Positions 1-7,233 of a stretch of 10,066 nt of DNA are shown here, one piece after another; positions within the stretch are counted from its first letter, which is position 1; every line of letters starts with the position of its first letter. A program made the position numbers and the translations under genes. The stretch is taken from the NCBI GenBank assembly GCA_028687415.1, contig JAQUAC010000064.1, forward strand, positions 1 through 10,066, given 5' to 3'. The notes under the pieces were generated by a model. The model was given only the letters and a program-made list of their open reading frames with translations, made no database searches and had not been told where the DNA came from. The DNA comes from Acidocella sp. GTDB taxonomy: Bacteria > Pseudomonadota > Alphaproteobacteria > Acetobacterales > Acetobacteraceae.

Positions 1-352
1 CAATGCTGACGAGGCCGATAAGTTCGTCTTTGTCGAGAATGGGAAGATGGCGGAAATGTCCATCCGTCATCCACTCCATTGCCTCGGCCACGGTGGTATC
101 CGGCGTGCCGACGGTGAGTTTGGTCGACATCAGATCAGAAGCTGTCATTTCCAGCGTCTTTTCGGCCCGTTCGGCGAGGCTGCGGACAATGTCACGCTCG
201 CTTACAATGCCCGCGAGCTTATGGTTGTGGGTGACGAGCACCGCTCCGATGCATTTTACCGCAAGCAGGGCGATGACGCCGTTGATGCTGGTCTCCGGTG
301 TGACCGAAACAAATCCGGGCGCCTTGCCCTTTAGAATGGCAGCTAATCTCAT
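1..352 (-). CDS. CBS-domain protein (partial, C-terminus beyond window)
   Basis: I translated this frame by hand from ATG at 352; 117 residues are visible before the window edge and no stop is reached. Two CBS motifs can be read. The first covers residues about 8-60 and ends in GIVSERDIVR (48-57). The second starts near residue 72 with SDLMST and reaches HLPILDKDELIGLVSI before the cut. Stand-alone CBS-pair proteins of this type are usually about 140-145 residues, so roughly 25 residues are missing. CBS pairs generally bind adenine nucleotides or related ligands and act as sensors; the ligand and partner here cannot be told. A GGGAGA ribosome binding site lies 8 nt upstream of the ATG, which supports this start. 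The gene follows the ABC exporter on the same strand after 56 nt, so co-transcription is possible. The family call is firm and the specific role is unknown. Confidence 0.88.
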   Translation of the reverse strand, partial: MRLAAILKGKAPGFVSVTPETSINGVIALLAVKCIGAVLVTHNHKLAGIVSERDIVRSLAERAEKTLEMTASDLMSTKLTVGTPDTTVAEAMEWMTDGHFRHLPILDKDELIGLVSI

Positions 353-378
353 GACTTAATTCTCCCGTATTTCTCAAG

Positions 379-407
379 AGTATGGTGAGATTGCCTGTGG
401 CATGCAA
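379..407 (-). promoter_or_regulatory. weak candidate sigma70 promoter for the CBS gene
   Basis: Read on the minus strand, TTGCAT (407-402) is followed after 17 bp by CATACT (384-379). The hexamers match the consensus at only 3/6 and 4/6 positions, and the -35 box lies just before the end of the exporter gene. The spacing is right, but the match is weak and may be chance. Confidence 0.2.
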
Positions 408-408
408 A

Positions 409-2229
409 TTATATTTCGGCATGGTGCTGGACAACCGGGCGTGCGCTACGGCGGGCGGAACCGGATATGCGGGGAGCGGCGCCTGACATCAGCTGTGTTT
501 CCACCAACATTGAAAAAATACCGCCAGATTCAAGAAGTTCCTGAAATCCGCCGCGCTCGGCGATGCGCCCGTCAGCGAAGACAAGCACTTCATCGGCATC
601 GCGAATGGTGGAGAGGCGGTGGGCGATGATGAAACTCGTGCGTCCGCGCATCAGCGCGCGCAATGCCCGTGTTATGTGCGCTTCCGTCGCGGCGTCCAGC
701 GCGCTTGTCGCCTCGTCCAGAATCAGGATTGGCGGGTTCTTCAAAATCGCGCGCGCGATGGCCAGGCGTTGGCGCTGGCCGCCGGAGAGGTTGACGCCGC
801 GCTCGCCGATCACCGTCTCGAAGCCGCTTGGCTGAGCCTCGATGAACTCCAATGCCTCGGCCATGTGGCAGGCGTGGCGCAGTTCAGCTTCCGTTGCGTC
901 CGGCTTGCCGATGAGCAGGTTCGCGCGGATTGAGCGGTTGAATAGCATGGAGTCCTGGAACACCACGCCGATGGCGCCGCGCAATGAGTCAAGGCTGACG
1001 GCGCGGATGTCCTGGCCGTCGATGAGGATGCGGCCCTCGGCCGGGTCCCAGTAGCGTTGCAGCAGAGCCATGGTGCTGGATTTGCCGGCGCCGGTGGCGC
1101 CGACCAGGGCAGTGATGCTGCCTGGGCGCGCGGTGAAGGACAGGTTGCGTACGGTGGGAATGCCGGGGGCATAATCGAAGCTGACATGCTCGAAGCGCAC
1201 CTCGCCTTGCGTGACGCGTAAAGCAGGGGCGGAGGCTGACTCCGAGAGTGTGCTCTGGAAGTCGAGTATAGTGAAGAAGTCGATCAGCGTGGGCATTTGC
1301 AGGAAGAGCCGGGAGATGAAGCCCATGGCGCCGGTGAGCCGCCCGATGAGCAGCGTGGCGAAGCCCATGAAGGAGACGATGGCGCCGATGCTGGCGGCGC
1401 CGCGCAGATGCAGGATGGTGCCGAGCAGGAAGATGGCGATAACGGTGATGGTGCTGGCCGCCGAGGTGACGACGCTGAGCACGGCCCACCAGTTGAGCAC
1501 GGGGAATTGCTTGGCGAGCACCAGATCGCCGGTTTCACGGAACTTCCGCGCCTCGGCGCCCAGCCGGGTGAAGGCCTGCACCACCAGCACGTTGGCCAGT
1601 GTGTCCTGCGCCGTGCCGGCCAGGGTGGAGTGGTAGCCCTCCACTTGGCGCTGCGCGGCCTCGGTATGTGTGATGACAAGAACGGTGAGGGCGCAGAAGA
1701 TCGCCACCAGCCCGATGAGCGCGATGGCGAGCTGCCAGTTGAGGATAATGGTGAGGGGCAGTAGCACCGAGATGGCGAGCAGTGTGGCCAGATGCTCGCG
1801 GAAGAAGGAAAGCCACATCCAGAACAGCGCATCTGCCCCGGTGAGCATCATTTTCATCAGTTGGCCGGATTGGCGGTCGTGGTGGAAGGCAGGGGGAAGG
1901 GACAGCACATGGCGGAAGAAGCGCGCCATGGCGGTTATGCGGTTGCGGTGGGCGAGGCGCTCGGCCTGTACCGCCAGCAGGATGTTGGCACCGATGCCCG
2001 CGAGGCCGATGCAGGTCCAGATGGCAAGCAGCATGGCGGTGCCGTGGATGACGGCATGGCGCGTCATCCTGTCTGACTGCGTGAGCAGGTTAATGAGGCG
2101 CCCGAATAGCACGGGCTCGGCGAACTGGAAGCCCATGACGATAAGGTTGGCGGCAACGAGGCCGATGACGATGGCTCGGTCCTGGCGTAATAGGCCGAGG
2201 ACGCGGGTGTAGATAGTCAAAAACCTCAT
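409..2229 (-). CDS. ndvA: NdvA/ChvA-type glucan ABC exporter (fused permease and ATPase)
   Basis: This is a 606-residue half-transporter with the membrane domain at about residues 15-310 and the ATP-binding domain at about 340-580. Visible ATPase landmarks are Walker A GATGAGKS (Lys383), the LSGGQ signature (481-485), Walker B ILILDE (Asp505, Glu506) and the switch His537 in IIAHRLST. The membrane part carries features I associate with the NdvA/ChvA family: AEPVLFGRLI near residue 40, the PVLNWWA stretch and FATLLIGRLTGAM. Members export cyclic beta-1,2-glucan to the periplasm as homodimers in rhizobia and Agrobacterium, and the length fits the family. The start at 2229 was chosen because GGAG lies 9 nt upstream and the family alignment begins here. 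The frame stays open to 2583, but that extension overlaps the hydrolase gene and looks non-coding. No cyclic glucan synthase (ndvB/chvB) is visible, so the glucan substrate is inferred from family. A lipid or other polysaccharide exporter is the alternative. Confidence 0.85.
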   Translation of the reverse strand: MRFLTIYTRVLGLLRQDRAIVIGLVAANLIVMGFQFAEPVLFGRLINLLTQSDRMTRHAVIHGTAMLLAIWTCIGLAGIGANILLAVQAERLAHRNRITAMARFFRHVLSLPPAFHHDRQSGQLMKMMLTGADALFWMWLSFFREHLATLLAISVLLPLTIILNWQLAIALIGLVAIFCALTVLVITHTEAAQRQVEGYHSTLAGTAQDTLANVLVVQAFTRLGAEARKFRETGDLVLAKQFPVLNWWAVLSVVTSAASTITVIAIFLLGTILHLRGAASIGAIVSFMGFATLLIGRLTGAMGFISRLFLQMPTLIDFFTILDFQSTLSESASAPALRVTQGEVRFEHVSFDYAPGIPTVRNLSFTARPGSITALVGATGAGKSSTMALLQRYWDPAEGRILIDGQDIRAVSLDSLRGAIGVVFQDSMLFNRSIRANLLIGKPDATEAELRHACHMAEALEFIEAQPSGFETVIGERGVNLSGGQRQRLAIARAILKNPPILILDEATSALDAATEAHITRALRALMRGRTSFIIAHRLSTIRDADEVLVFADGRIAERGGFQELLESGGIFSMLVETQLMSGAAPRISGSARRSARPVVQHHAEI

Positions 2230-2311
2230 CCGCACAAACTCCACCGCATAAAGTCTAAATAAGGGCGGGTAGGGAGGTTGTAGGGCTGGAATTAGGGCAA
2301 GAGCGTGGCGA

Positions 2312-3100
2312 TCACCCGGCGAGCGGACCGTACAGCGCGGGGCGGCGGTCGGCGAGCAGCGGGTCCGCCTTGCGCACGGCTGCCTGATGGGCGGGGTCGA
2401 CAGTGGCGTAGAGCATTTCCTCGCCGCACCCAGCCAGGGCCAGAATTGCGCCGTCCGGCCCACAAAGGCTGGAGAGGCCGATGTAAGAGAGCTCGCCCTC
2501 CTGCCCGGAATGGTTGGCGTAGGCGGTGTAGACTTGGTTCTCATAGGCGCGGGCGGGCAGTACGTAGCGCGCCACCTGCTCATAGGGCTCCATCTGCGCC
2601 GTGGGGATGAGGATAAGGTCCGCCCCGGCGAGCGCCAGGCGCCGCGCGGGCTCGGGAAACTCGATATCGTAGCAGATAAGCAGGCCGATCTTCAGACCGT
2701 TAAGCTCAGCCACCGGGAATTCCGTGCCCACGGCCTTGAACATGGCGCGGTCGAGATCGCCGAAAAGATGCGTCTTGCGGTAGTTGAGCAGGATTTCGCC
2801 GTTCGGGCCGATGAGCACGGCGGAATTGGCCACGTCATCGCCAACCTTCTCTGGGTAGCCAAAGACCAGGGCAATGTTGTGTCGCCGGGCGGCCTCCCGC
2901 GCCGGGGCCAGACCCGCGGCGGTGACAGCGAATTTATGTGCGGCCTCCGGGCCGATATTATAACCAGAGAGGTACATCTCCGGCAGGATCAGCAGCTCCG
3001 CCCCCTGGGCCTTGGCCTCGGCGGCCTTCTCGGCGAGAAGCGAGAAGCCGGAAGCGGGATCGTTGATGTGGCCGGGGCCTTGGTAGAGCGCGATTTTCAT
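2312..3100 (-). CDS. carbon-nitrogen hydrolase (nitrilase superfamily)
   Basis: This is a 262-residue protein covering one complete nitrilase-superfamily domain. The catalytic Glu-Lys-Cys triad can be read: Glu41 in LILPEMYLSGY, Lys109 in YRKTHLFG and Cys143 in LLICYDIEFPE. Such enzymes hydrolyse amides or carbamoyl groups (less often nitriles) through a thioester on the cysteine. The YRKTHLFGDLDRAMF segment resembles amidase or carbamoylase-like bacterial members, but the substrate cannot be named. The start at 3100 (MKIALYQG) is the usual beginning for the family. The frame is open to 3262, but the extra N-terminus would run through the divergent promoter region and into rplY. AGG about 9 nt upstream is a weak ribosome binding site. 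The gene ends 82 nt before the exporter on the same strand, so it may head that transcript. No signal peptide is seen, so it is probably cytoplasmic. Confidence 0.9.
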   Translation of the reverse strand: MKIALYQGPGHINDPASGFSLLAEKAAEAKAQGAELLILPEMYLSGYNIGPEAAHKFAVTAAGLAPAREAARRHNIALVFGYPEKVGDDVANSAVLIGPNGEILLNYRKTHLFGDLDRAMFKAVGTEFPVAELNGLKIGLLICYDIEFPEPARRLALAGADLILIPTAQMEPYEQVARYVLPARAYENQVYTAYANHSGQEGELSYIGLSSLCGPDGAILALAGCGEEMLYATVDPAHQAAVRKADPLLADRRPALYGPLAG

Positions 3101-3130
3101 GCGCGGGAGCCTAACCTTTTTCCGGCCTTG

Positions 3131-3159
3131 TTGAAAAGCGTTGGAAAAACCGCTAAACC
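3131..3159 (+). promoter_or_regulatory. weak candidate promoter for the rplY operon
   Basis: TTGAAA (3131-3136) is followed after 17 bp by TAAACC (3154-3159). The -35 box is good and the -10 is poor. Position supports it, because this is the only non-coding DNA ahead of the rplY run and it lies in a divergent gap. If it is used, transcription would start almost at the hairpin that precedes rplY. A start further upstream is equally possible. Confidence 0.25.
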
Positions 3160-3165
3160 CCGCGC

Positions 3166-3200
3166 GCCGGCACCCCTGGAGGCCGGCTTTTGTTGTTTTT
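3166..3200 (+). terminator. terminator-like leader hairpin abutting the rplY ribosome binding site
   Basis: GCCGGC (3166-3171) and GCCGGC (3182-3187) can form a 6-bp all-GC stem with a 10-nt loop. The stem is followed by a tract of 11 T and 2 G (3188-3200). The AAGGAG of rplY starts at the very next base. The upstream gene runs the other way, so this cannot end a neighbouring transcript. It would act inside the rplY leader as an attenuator, or have no function. A CCGGCC at 3122-3127 could pair with GGCCGG at 3181-3186 if transcription starts far enough upstream. Confidence 0.45.
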
Positions 3201-3212
3201 AAGGAGCCTAAC

Positions 3213-3905
3213 ATGACCAATTTCGAAGCGATCGAAGCTGAGTCGCGTTCGCGTGCCGGCAAGGGGGTGGCGCGGGCGACGAGGCGTGCAGGTAAAGTGC
3301 CTGCCGTGATTTATGGTGCCAAGCAGGAGCCGACGCTGATCGCGCTGGATCCGCGCGTGGTGCAGAAGGAGCTGAAGCGCGGTGGCTGGCGTTCGCGCCT
3401 CTACCAGATTCAGGTGGGCACGGAAATGACGCGCGCCCTGATGCGTGACGTGCAGTTCCACCCGGTGACCGACCAGCCCGAGCATGTGGACTTCCAGCGC
3501 CTCGCCGCTGGTGAGCGCGTGCGCGTGGCCGTGGCCGTGGTGTTCTTGAACGAAGCCACCTGCCCCGGCATCAAGCGCGGCGGCGTGCTCAACGTCGTGC
3601 GTCATAAGGTCGATGTCGAATGCGACCCGGATCATATTCCGGAGAAGCTTGAGGCCGATCTCGCCACGCTGGAGATCAACGACAACATTCGTTGGCACAA
3701 TCTGCAGGGCGTGGGCGATGCCCGTCCGGTGATCATCGACCGCGATTTTGTCATCGCGACCGTGGCCCCGCCGACCGTCTCCGCCGAGCAGCTGGCCGCT
3801 GAGGCTGCCGCTGCTGCCGCCGCGACCGCCGCCAAGGGTGCGAAGGGCAAGGCTGGCGCCAAGGCGCCGGCTGCTGCTGCCGCCGCGCCCGCGAAGAAGA
3901 AGTAA
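3213..3905 (+). CDS. rplY: 50S ribosomal protein L25/general stress protein Ctc
   Basis: This is a 230-residue protein of the long (Ctc/TL5) form of L25, which binds 5S rRNA in the large subunit. The N-terminal 5S-binding domain (about 1-95) shows RSRAGKGVARATRR, VPAVIYG and MRDVQFHPVTDQPEHVDF. The C-terminal beta-barrel domain (about 100-188) includes KRGGVLNVVRH and DIEV-like EVECD/LEIND segments. The last 40 residues (about 190-230) are a low-complexity Ala/Lys tail ending in KKK, as is common in this family in GC-rich alphaproteobacteria. The start at 3213 has an ideal AAGGAG (3201-3206) with a 6-nt spacer; the frame runs open upstream to 3141, but nothing there resembles L25. It is the first gene of a tight run with pth and ychF, a common order. 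Its leader contains a terminator-like hairpin, so its expression may be attenuated. Confidence 0.97.
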   Translation: MTNFEAIEAESRSRAGKGVARATRRAGKVPAVIYGAKQEPTLIALDPRVVQKELKRGGWRSRLYQIQVGTEMTRALMRDVQFHPVTDQPEHVDFQRLAAGERVRVAVAVVFLNEATCPGIKRGGVLNVVRHKVDVECDPDHIPEKLEADLATLEINDNIRWHNLQGVGDARPVIIDRDFVIATVAPPTVSAEQLAAEAAAAAAATAAKGAKGKAGAKAPAAAAAAPAKKK

Positions 3906-3923
3906 TTTCTTCCCCGTCGCGCC

Positions 3924-4511
3924 ATGCTCCTTTGGGTTGGCCTTGGAAACCCGGAACCGGGTATGGCGCGGCAACGCCACAATATTGGCTTTATGGCCGT
4001 GGATACGATCGCGCTCCGCCACGGGTTTACCCCGTGGCGGCCGCGTTTTAAGGGGCATTGCGCCGAGGGGCGCGTGGGCACGCAGAAAATCCTGCTGCTC
4101 AAGCCCATGACCTATATGAATCTCTCAGGTGAATCGGTGCAGGAAGCCGCGGCTTTTTATAAGGTCGAGCCTGCCGACATCACCGTGTTTCATGATGAGC
4201 TTGACCTCGCGCCCGGAAAGATCCGGGTGAAGAAGGGGGGCGGTAATGCCGGGCATAATGGCCTGCGCAGCATGGACAAGCATTTGGGCACGCCGGATTA
4301 TTGGCGAATCCGCCTTGGCATTGGCCATCCGGGCGATAAGGCCCGCGTGACGGGCTATGTGCTGGGGGATTTCTCCAAGGCCGATAAGGATTGGCTGCTG
4401 CCGTGCCTGGACGCGGTGGCGGATAACGCGGATTTGCTGGCGGGCGGCAAACCGGAAGATTTCATGACGCGCATTGCGCGGGCAACAGGGGAACAGAAGA
4501 ATGGGCTTTAA
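3924..4511 (+). CDS. pth: peptidyl-tRNA hydrolase
   Basis: This is a 195-residue cytoplasmic enzyme that cleaves peptidyl-tRNA released from stalled ribosomes, recycling the tRNA. The family landmarks are all visible: VGLGNPEPGMARQRHN with Asn9 and catalytic His19, PMTYMNLSG (Met65, Asn66), the acidic HDELDL with Asp91, and GGGNAGHNGL with Asn112. IRLGIGHPG lies further on. Length matches the usual 185-205. The start at 3924 gives the normal N-terminus, yet the 18 nt between the rplY stop and this ATG contain no recognisable Shine-Dalgarno, only a pyrimidine- and C-rich stretch. Translation may therefore depend on ribosomes arriving from rplY. A weak A/T stem (GAAGAA 3896-3901 with TTCTTC 3907-3912) spans the rplY stop. 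The 3' end overlaps ychF by 11 nt. Confidence 0.97.
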   Translation: MLLWVGLGNPEPGMARQRHNIGFMAVDTIALRHGFTPWRPRFKGHCAEGRVGTQKILLLKPMTYMNLSGESVQEAAAFYKVEPADITVFHDELDLAPGKIRVKKGGGNAGHNGLRSMDKHLGTPDYWRIRLGIGHPGDKARVTGYVLGDFSKADKDWLLPCLDAVADNADLLAGGKPEDFMTRIARATGEQKNGL

Positions 4512-5592
4512 TTGCGGCATTGTCGGGCTGCCGAACGTCGGAAAATCCACCCTGTTCAACGCGCTCACCGCCACCGTGGCGGCGCAGGCGGCGAATTACC
4601 CGTTCTGCACCATTGAGCCGAATGTGGGCCGCGTGGCGGTGCCGGATAAGCGTATGGAAAAACTGGCGGAAATCGGCAAATCCATCAAGGTCGTGCCGAC
4701 CAGCCTGGAATTTGTGGACATTGCCGGGCTGGTACGCGGTGCCAGCAAGGGCGAGGGGCTGGGTAACCAGTTCCTGGCGAATATCCGTGAGGTGGACGCC
4801 ATCGTGCATGTGCTGCGCTGCTTCGAGGATGACGACGTGACGCATGTTGAGGGCAGCGTTGACCCGATCCGCGATGCGGAGACGGTGGAGACCGAGCTGA
4901 TGCTCTCGGACCTCGACAGCCTGACCAAGCGCCTGCCGGCTTTGCAGAAGCGTGCCAAGAACGACAAGCAGGCTGCGGCCGAGGCGGCGCTGATCGAGCC
5001 GATTGTCGCCGCCCTCGAGGCGGGCCGCCCCGCCCGCACCGCCATCCCCAAGGGCGAGGAGGAGGCGGTGAAGCGCCTCAACCTGCTGACCTCGAAGCCG
5101 GTGCTGTATGTGTGCAATGTGGAGGAAGCCTCCGCTGCCACCGGCAATGCGCAATCCGCCCGCGTGGCCGAGATGGCTGCCGCCCAGGGAGCCAAGCACG
5201 TTATCATCTCAGCCGCCATTGAGGCTGAGGTGAGCCAGTTGCCGGAAGAGGACCGTGCCGGGTTCCTGGCTGATCTGGGACTTGAGGATAGCGGGCTGGA
5301 CCGCATTATTCGTGCTGGCTATGCGCTGCTCGGGCTGATCACTTATTTCACCGTCGGGCCGAAGGAAACGCGGGCCTGGACGATCATAAAAGGCACCAAG
5401 GCGCCGGGCGCTGCGGGCGTTATTCATGGTGATTTCGAGCGCGGGTTCATCGCGGCGGAGACCATCGCCTTTGAGGATTACGCCGCCTACAAGGGCGAGG
5501 CCGGGGCGCGTGAAGCTGGTAAGCTGCGGGTTGAAGGTAAGGAATATGTGGTGAAGGACGGCGATGTGCTGCTCTTCCGCTTCAACGTGTAA
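4501..5592 (+). CDS. ychF: redox-regulated ribosome-associated ATPase YchF (OLA1 family)
   Basis: This 363-residue protein has exactly the length typical of YchF. Visible features are the P-loop GLPNVGKST (9-17), Switch II DIAG (73-76) followed by LVRGASKGEGLGNQFL, and NVEE (206-209) in place of the NKxD guanine motif, the change that gives this family ATP rather than GTP preference. A helical coiled-coil insert spans about 125-195 and a TGS domain about 280-360, ending in GDVLLFRFNV. The family binds ribosomes and has been linked to stress responses and initiation-site selection. The start at 4501 is preceded by AGGGGA (4487-4492) 8 nt upstream, inside pth. An in-frame TTG at 4474 would add nine residues not normal for the family. 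The 11-nt overlap with pth indicates a shared transcript. Confidence 0.97.
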   Translation: MGFNCGIVGLPNVGKSTLFNALTATVAAQAANYPFCTIEPNVGRVAVPDKRMEKLAEIGKSIKVVPTSLEFVDIAGLVRGASKGEGLGNQFLANIREVDAIVHVLRCFEDDDVTHVEGSVDPIRDAETVETELMLSDLDSLTKRLPALQKRAKNDKQAAAEAALIEPIVAALEAGRPARTAIPKGEEEAVKRLNLLTSKPVLYVCNVEEASAATGNAQSARVAEMAAAQGAKHVIISAAIEAEVSQLPEEDRAGFLADLGLEDSGLDRIIRAGYALLGLITYFTVGPKETRAWTIIKGTKAPGAAGVIHGDFERGFIAAETIAFEDYAAYKGEAGAREAGKLRVEGKEYVVKDGDVLLFRFNV

Positions 5593-5610
5593 GTGGGCTA
5601 GGGGCAGGGC

Positions 5611-6111
5611 ATGGTCTTGATCCGTATTATTGAAGCTGTTTTGTTCGGCGGGCGCTATCTGCTGGTGCCGATTTACCTTGCGATGATTGTGCTGCTGGGT
5701 ATGCTCAGCGTCTATTTCATCGGGGAGCTGGCGCACGCCGTGCCCTCCTTGCGGGAGATGACCGAGAATGATCTCGTTGTTCTCACCCTGTCATTGGTCG
5801 ACCTGTCGCTGAGCGCCAATCTTGTCGTGCTCGTCATTCTCTCGGGCTATGAGAACTTCGTCCGCCAGGTGGTGTTTACCGCGCAAGACCCGCGGCCGGA
5901 ATGGATGGGGAAGATCGATTTTGCCGGGTTGAAGCTGAAGCTGCTCGGCTCCATGACCGTGATCGGCGCCGTGCATCTGCTGCGCAGCTTTCTGGAGATT
6001 GGCCAGGAGGCTGACCGGGACTTGTTCTGGCAGATTGTGGTGGTGCTGGTGTTTGCCGTGCTGTCCGTGCTGCTGGCGGTTTGCGACAAGCTCAGCCCCG
6101 GGCACGAATAG
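5611..6111 (+). CDS. UPF0114/YqhA-family inner-membrane protein
   Basis: This 166-residue membrane protein shows about four hydrophobic segments (residues about 15-37, 55-78, 110-128 and 138-157). It resembles E. coli YqhA (UPF0114/TIGR00645), whose length is similar. The recognisable stretches are SLVDLSLSANLVVLVILSG followed by YENFV (80-84), then KIDFAGLKLKLLGSM and AVHLLRSFL. The biochemical function of the family is not established to my knowledge. AGGGG (5600-5604) lies 6 nt before the ATG. The gene follows ychF by 18 nt and so looks like the last gene of the rplY run. Its stop is only 6 nt from the stop of the convergent proB, leaving no room for a terminator. The family assignment is confident. 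Confidence 0.9.
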   Translation: MVLIRIIEAVLFGGRYLLVPIYLAMIVLLGMLSVYFIGELAHAVPSLREMTENDLVVLTLSLVDLSLSANLVVLVILSGYENFVRQVVFTAQDPRPEWMGKIDFAGLKLKLLGSMTVIGAVHLLRSFLEIGQEADRDLFWQIVVVLVFAVLSVLLAVCDKLSPGHE

Positions 6112-6117
6112 GCTTTC

Positions 6118-7233
6118 TTAGAACAGCACCAGATCGTCGCGGTGGATGACTTCATCGCGGCCACGGAAGCCTAGCAGGGCTTCAAAATCCTCCGAGCGGT
6201 GCCCGGAGATTATGGCGGTGTCGCGGCTGGAATAGGCGGTGAGGCCACGGGCGATGCGGGTACCCGCGAGGGTGAACACATCCACCGGGTCGCCGCGCTC
6301 GAAACTGCCTGAGACCTCCTTGATCCCGGCGGGCAGCAGCGAGGAGCCTTTGGCCAAGGCGTGGGCAGCGCCGTCATCGATGACGATACTGCCTTGCGGG
6401 GCGAGGTGCCCGGCGATCCAGCTCTTGCGGGCGGAGCGGCCCCCAGGGGCCGGCAGGAACCAAGTGCAGCGGGCACCTTCCATGATGGCGGCGATGGGGT
6501 TCTGGCGGTGACCCAGGGCGATGGCCATGGCGACACCGGCCTGTGTGGCGATCTGTGCCGCGACCAGCTTGGTGCGCATGCCGCCGGAGGAATAGCCCGG
6601 AGGCGGTTCGCCGCCCATGGCCATGATCTCTGACGTTAAGGTTTCCACCACGGGGATGTGCGCGGCGGCGGGGTCCTTGCGTGGGTCGGCGGTGTAGAGG
6701 CCGTCAATATCAGAGAGCAGGAGCAAAATATCCGCCTGGGTCATCTCGGCCACGCGGGCGGCCAGACGGTCGTTGTCGCCGTAGCGGATTTCCGCCGTGG
6801 CGACGGAATCGTTCTCGTTGATGACGGGGATACAGCCCAGCCCCAGCAGGGTGGAGAGGGTAGCGCGGGCGTTGAGGTAACGGCGCCGGTCCTCTGTATC
6901 CTCAAGCGTGATCAGCAGCTGGGCGGCGGTGAGGTGCTTCTCCGCCAGTGTTTGCGCCCAGGCTTGCGCCAGACGGATCTGCCCGACGGCGGCGGCGGCC
7001 TGCTTTTCCTCCAGCCGCAACTTGGCGCCCGTGAGGCCAAGCTGGCGCCGCGCCAGCGAGATGGCGCCGGAGGAAACGACAATGATCTCAGTGCCTTTGG
7101 CCGCCAACCCCGCGATGTCTTCCACCACCCCGCGCAGCCATGCTTCACGTGGAGCGGCGGTTTCCGGGTCCACGATCAGCGCGCTGCCGATTTTGATGAC
7201 GATGCGCTTGGCGGTGGCGAGGCTAGGGATCAT
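6118..7233 (-). CDS. proB: glutamate 5-kinase (proline biosynthesis)
   Basis: This 371-residue cytoplasmic enzyme phosphorylates L-glutamate with ATP, the first and usually feedback-controlled step to proline. The amino-acid kinase domain (1-260) shows VIKIGSAL with Lys14, VVSSGAI (52-58), INENDSV (138-144), YGDNDRLAARVA (151-162) and LSDIDGLYTADPR (173-185). The glycine loop reads SSGGMRTK (215-222), where many members have GTGGMxTK. A C-terminal PUA domain spans about 280-365. Length fits the two-domain form (about 367-375). The start ATG overlaps the obgE stop as ATGA and no Shine-Dalgarno precedes it (the upstream bases are GCAAAAA), so translation is probably coupled to obgE. The next enzyme gene, proA, often follows proB but is not here. 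The gene instead ends 6 nt from the convergent YqhA-family gene. Confidence 0.97.
   Translation of the reverse strand: MIPSLATAKRIVIKIGSALIVDPETAAPREAWLRGVVEDIAGLAAKGTEIIVVSSGAISLARRQLGLTGAKLRLEEKQAAAAVGQIRLAQAWAQTLAEKHLTAAQLLITLEDTEDRRRYLNARATLSTLLGLGCIPVINENDSVATAEIRYGDNDRLAARVAEMTQADILLLLSDIDGLYTADPRKDPAAAHIPVVETLTSEIMAMGGEPPPGYSSGGMRTKLVAAQIATQAGVAMAIALGHRQNPIAAIMEGARCTWFLPAPGGRSARKSWIAGHLAPQGSIVIDDGAAHALAKGSSLLPAGIKEVSGSFERGDPVDVFTLAGTRIARGLTAYSSRDTAIISGHRSEDFEALLGFRGRDEVIHRDDLVLF

Noticed and set aside
2230..2583. N-terminal extension of the exporter frame upstream of 2229
   Set aside because: The extension is Pro/Arg/Ser-rich, overlaps the end of the hydrolase gene and lacks a ribosome binding site. 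The family N-terminus begins at 2229.
2387..3202. 271-codon plus-strand frame opposite the nitrilase-family gene
   Set aside because: It is an antisense shadow: the minus strand has an intact catalytic triad and normal family length, while the plus-strand translation shows no recognisable motif.
3190..3905. Ala-rich, repetitive 3' end of rplY as a nucleotide repeat or frameshift
   Set aside because: The frame is intact to the stop, and an Ala/Lys-rich tail is normal for long L25 proteins in GC-rich alphaproteobacteria.
3153..4058. 301-codon minus-strand frame across rplY and the start of pth
   Set aside because: It is a shadow of rplY and pth, with a low-complexity translation coming from the Ala/Lys tail codons.
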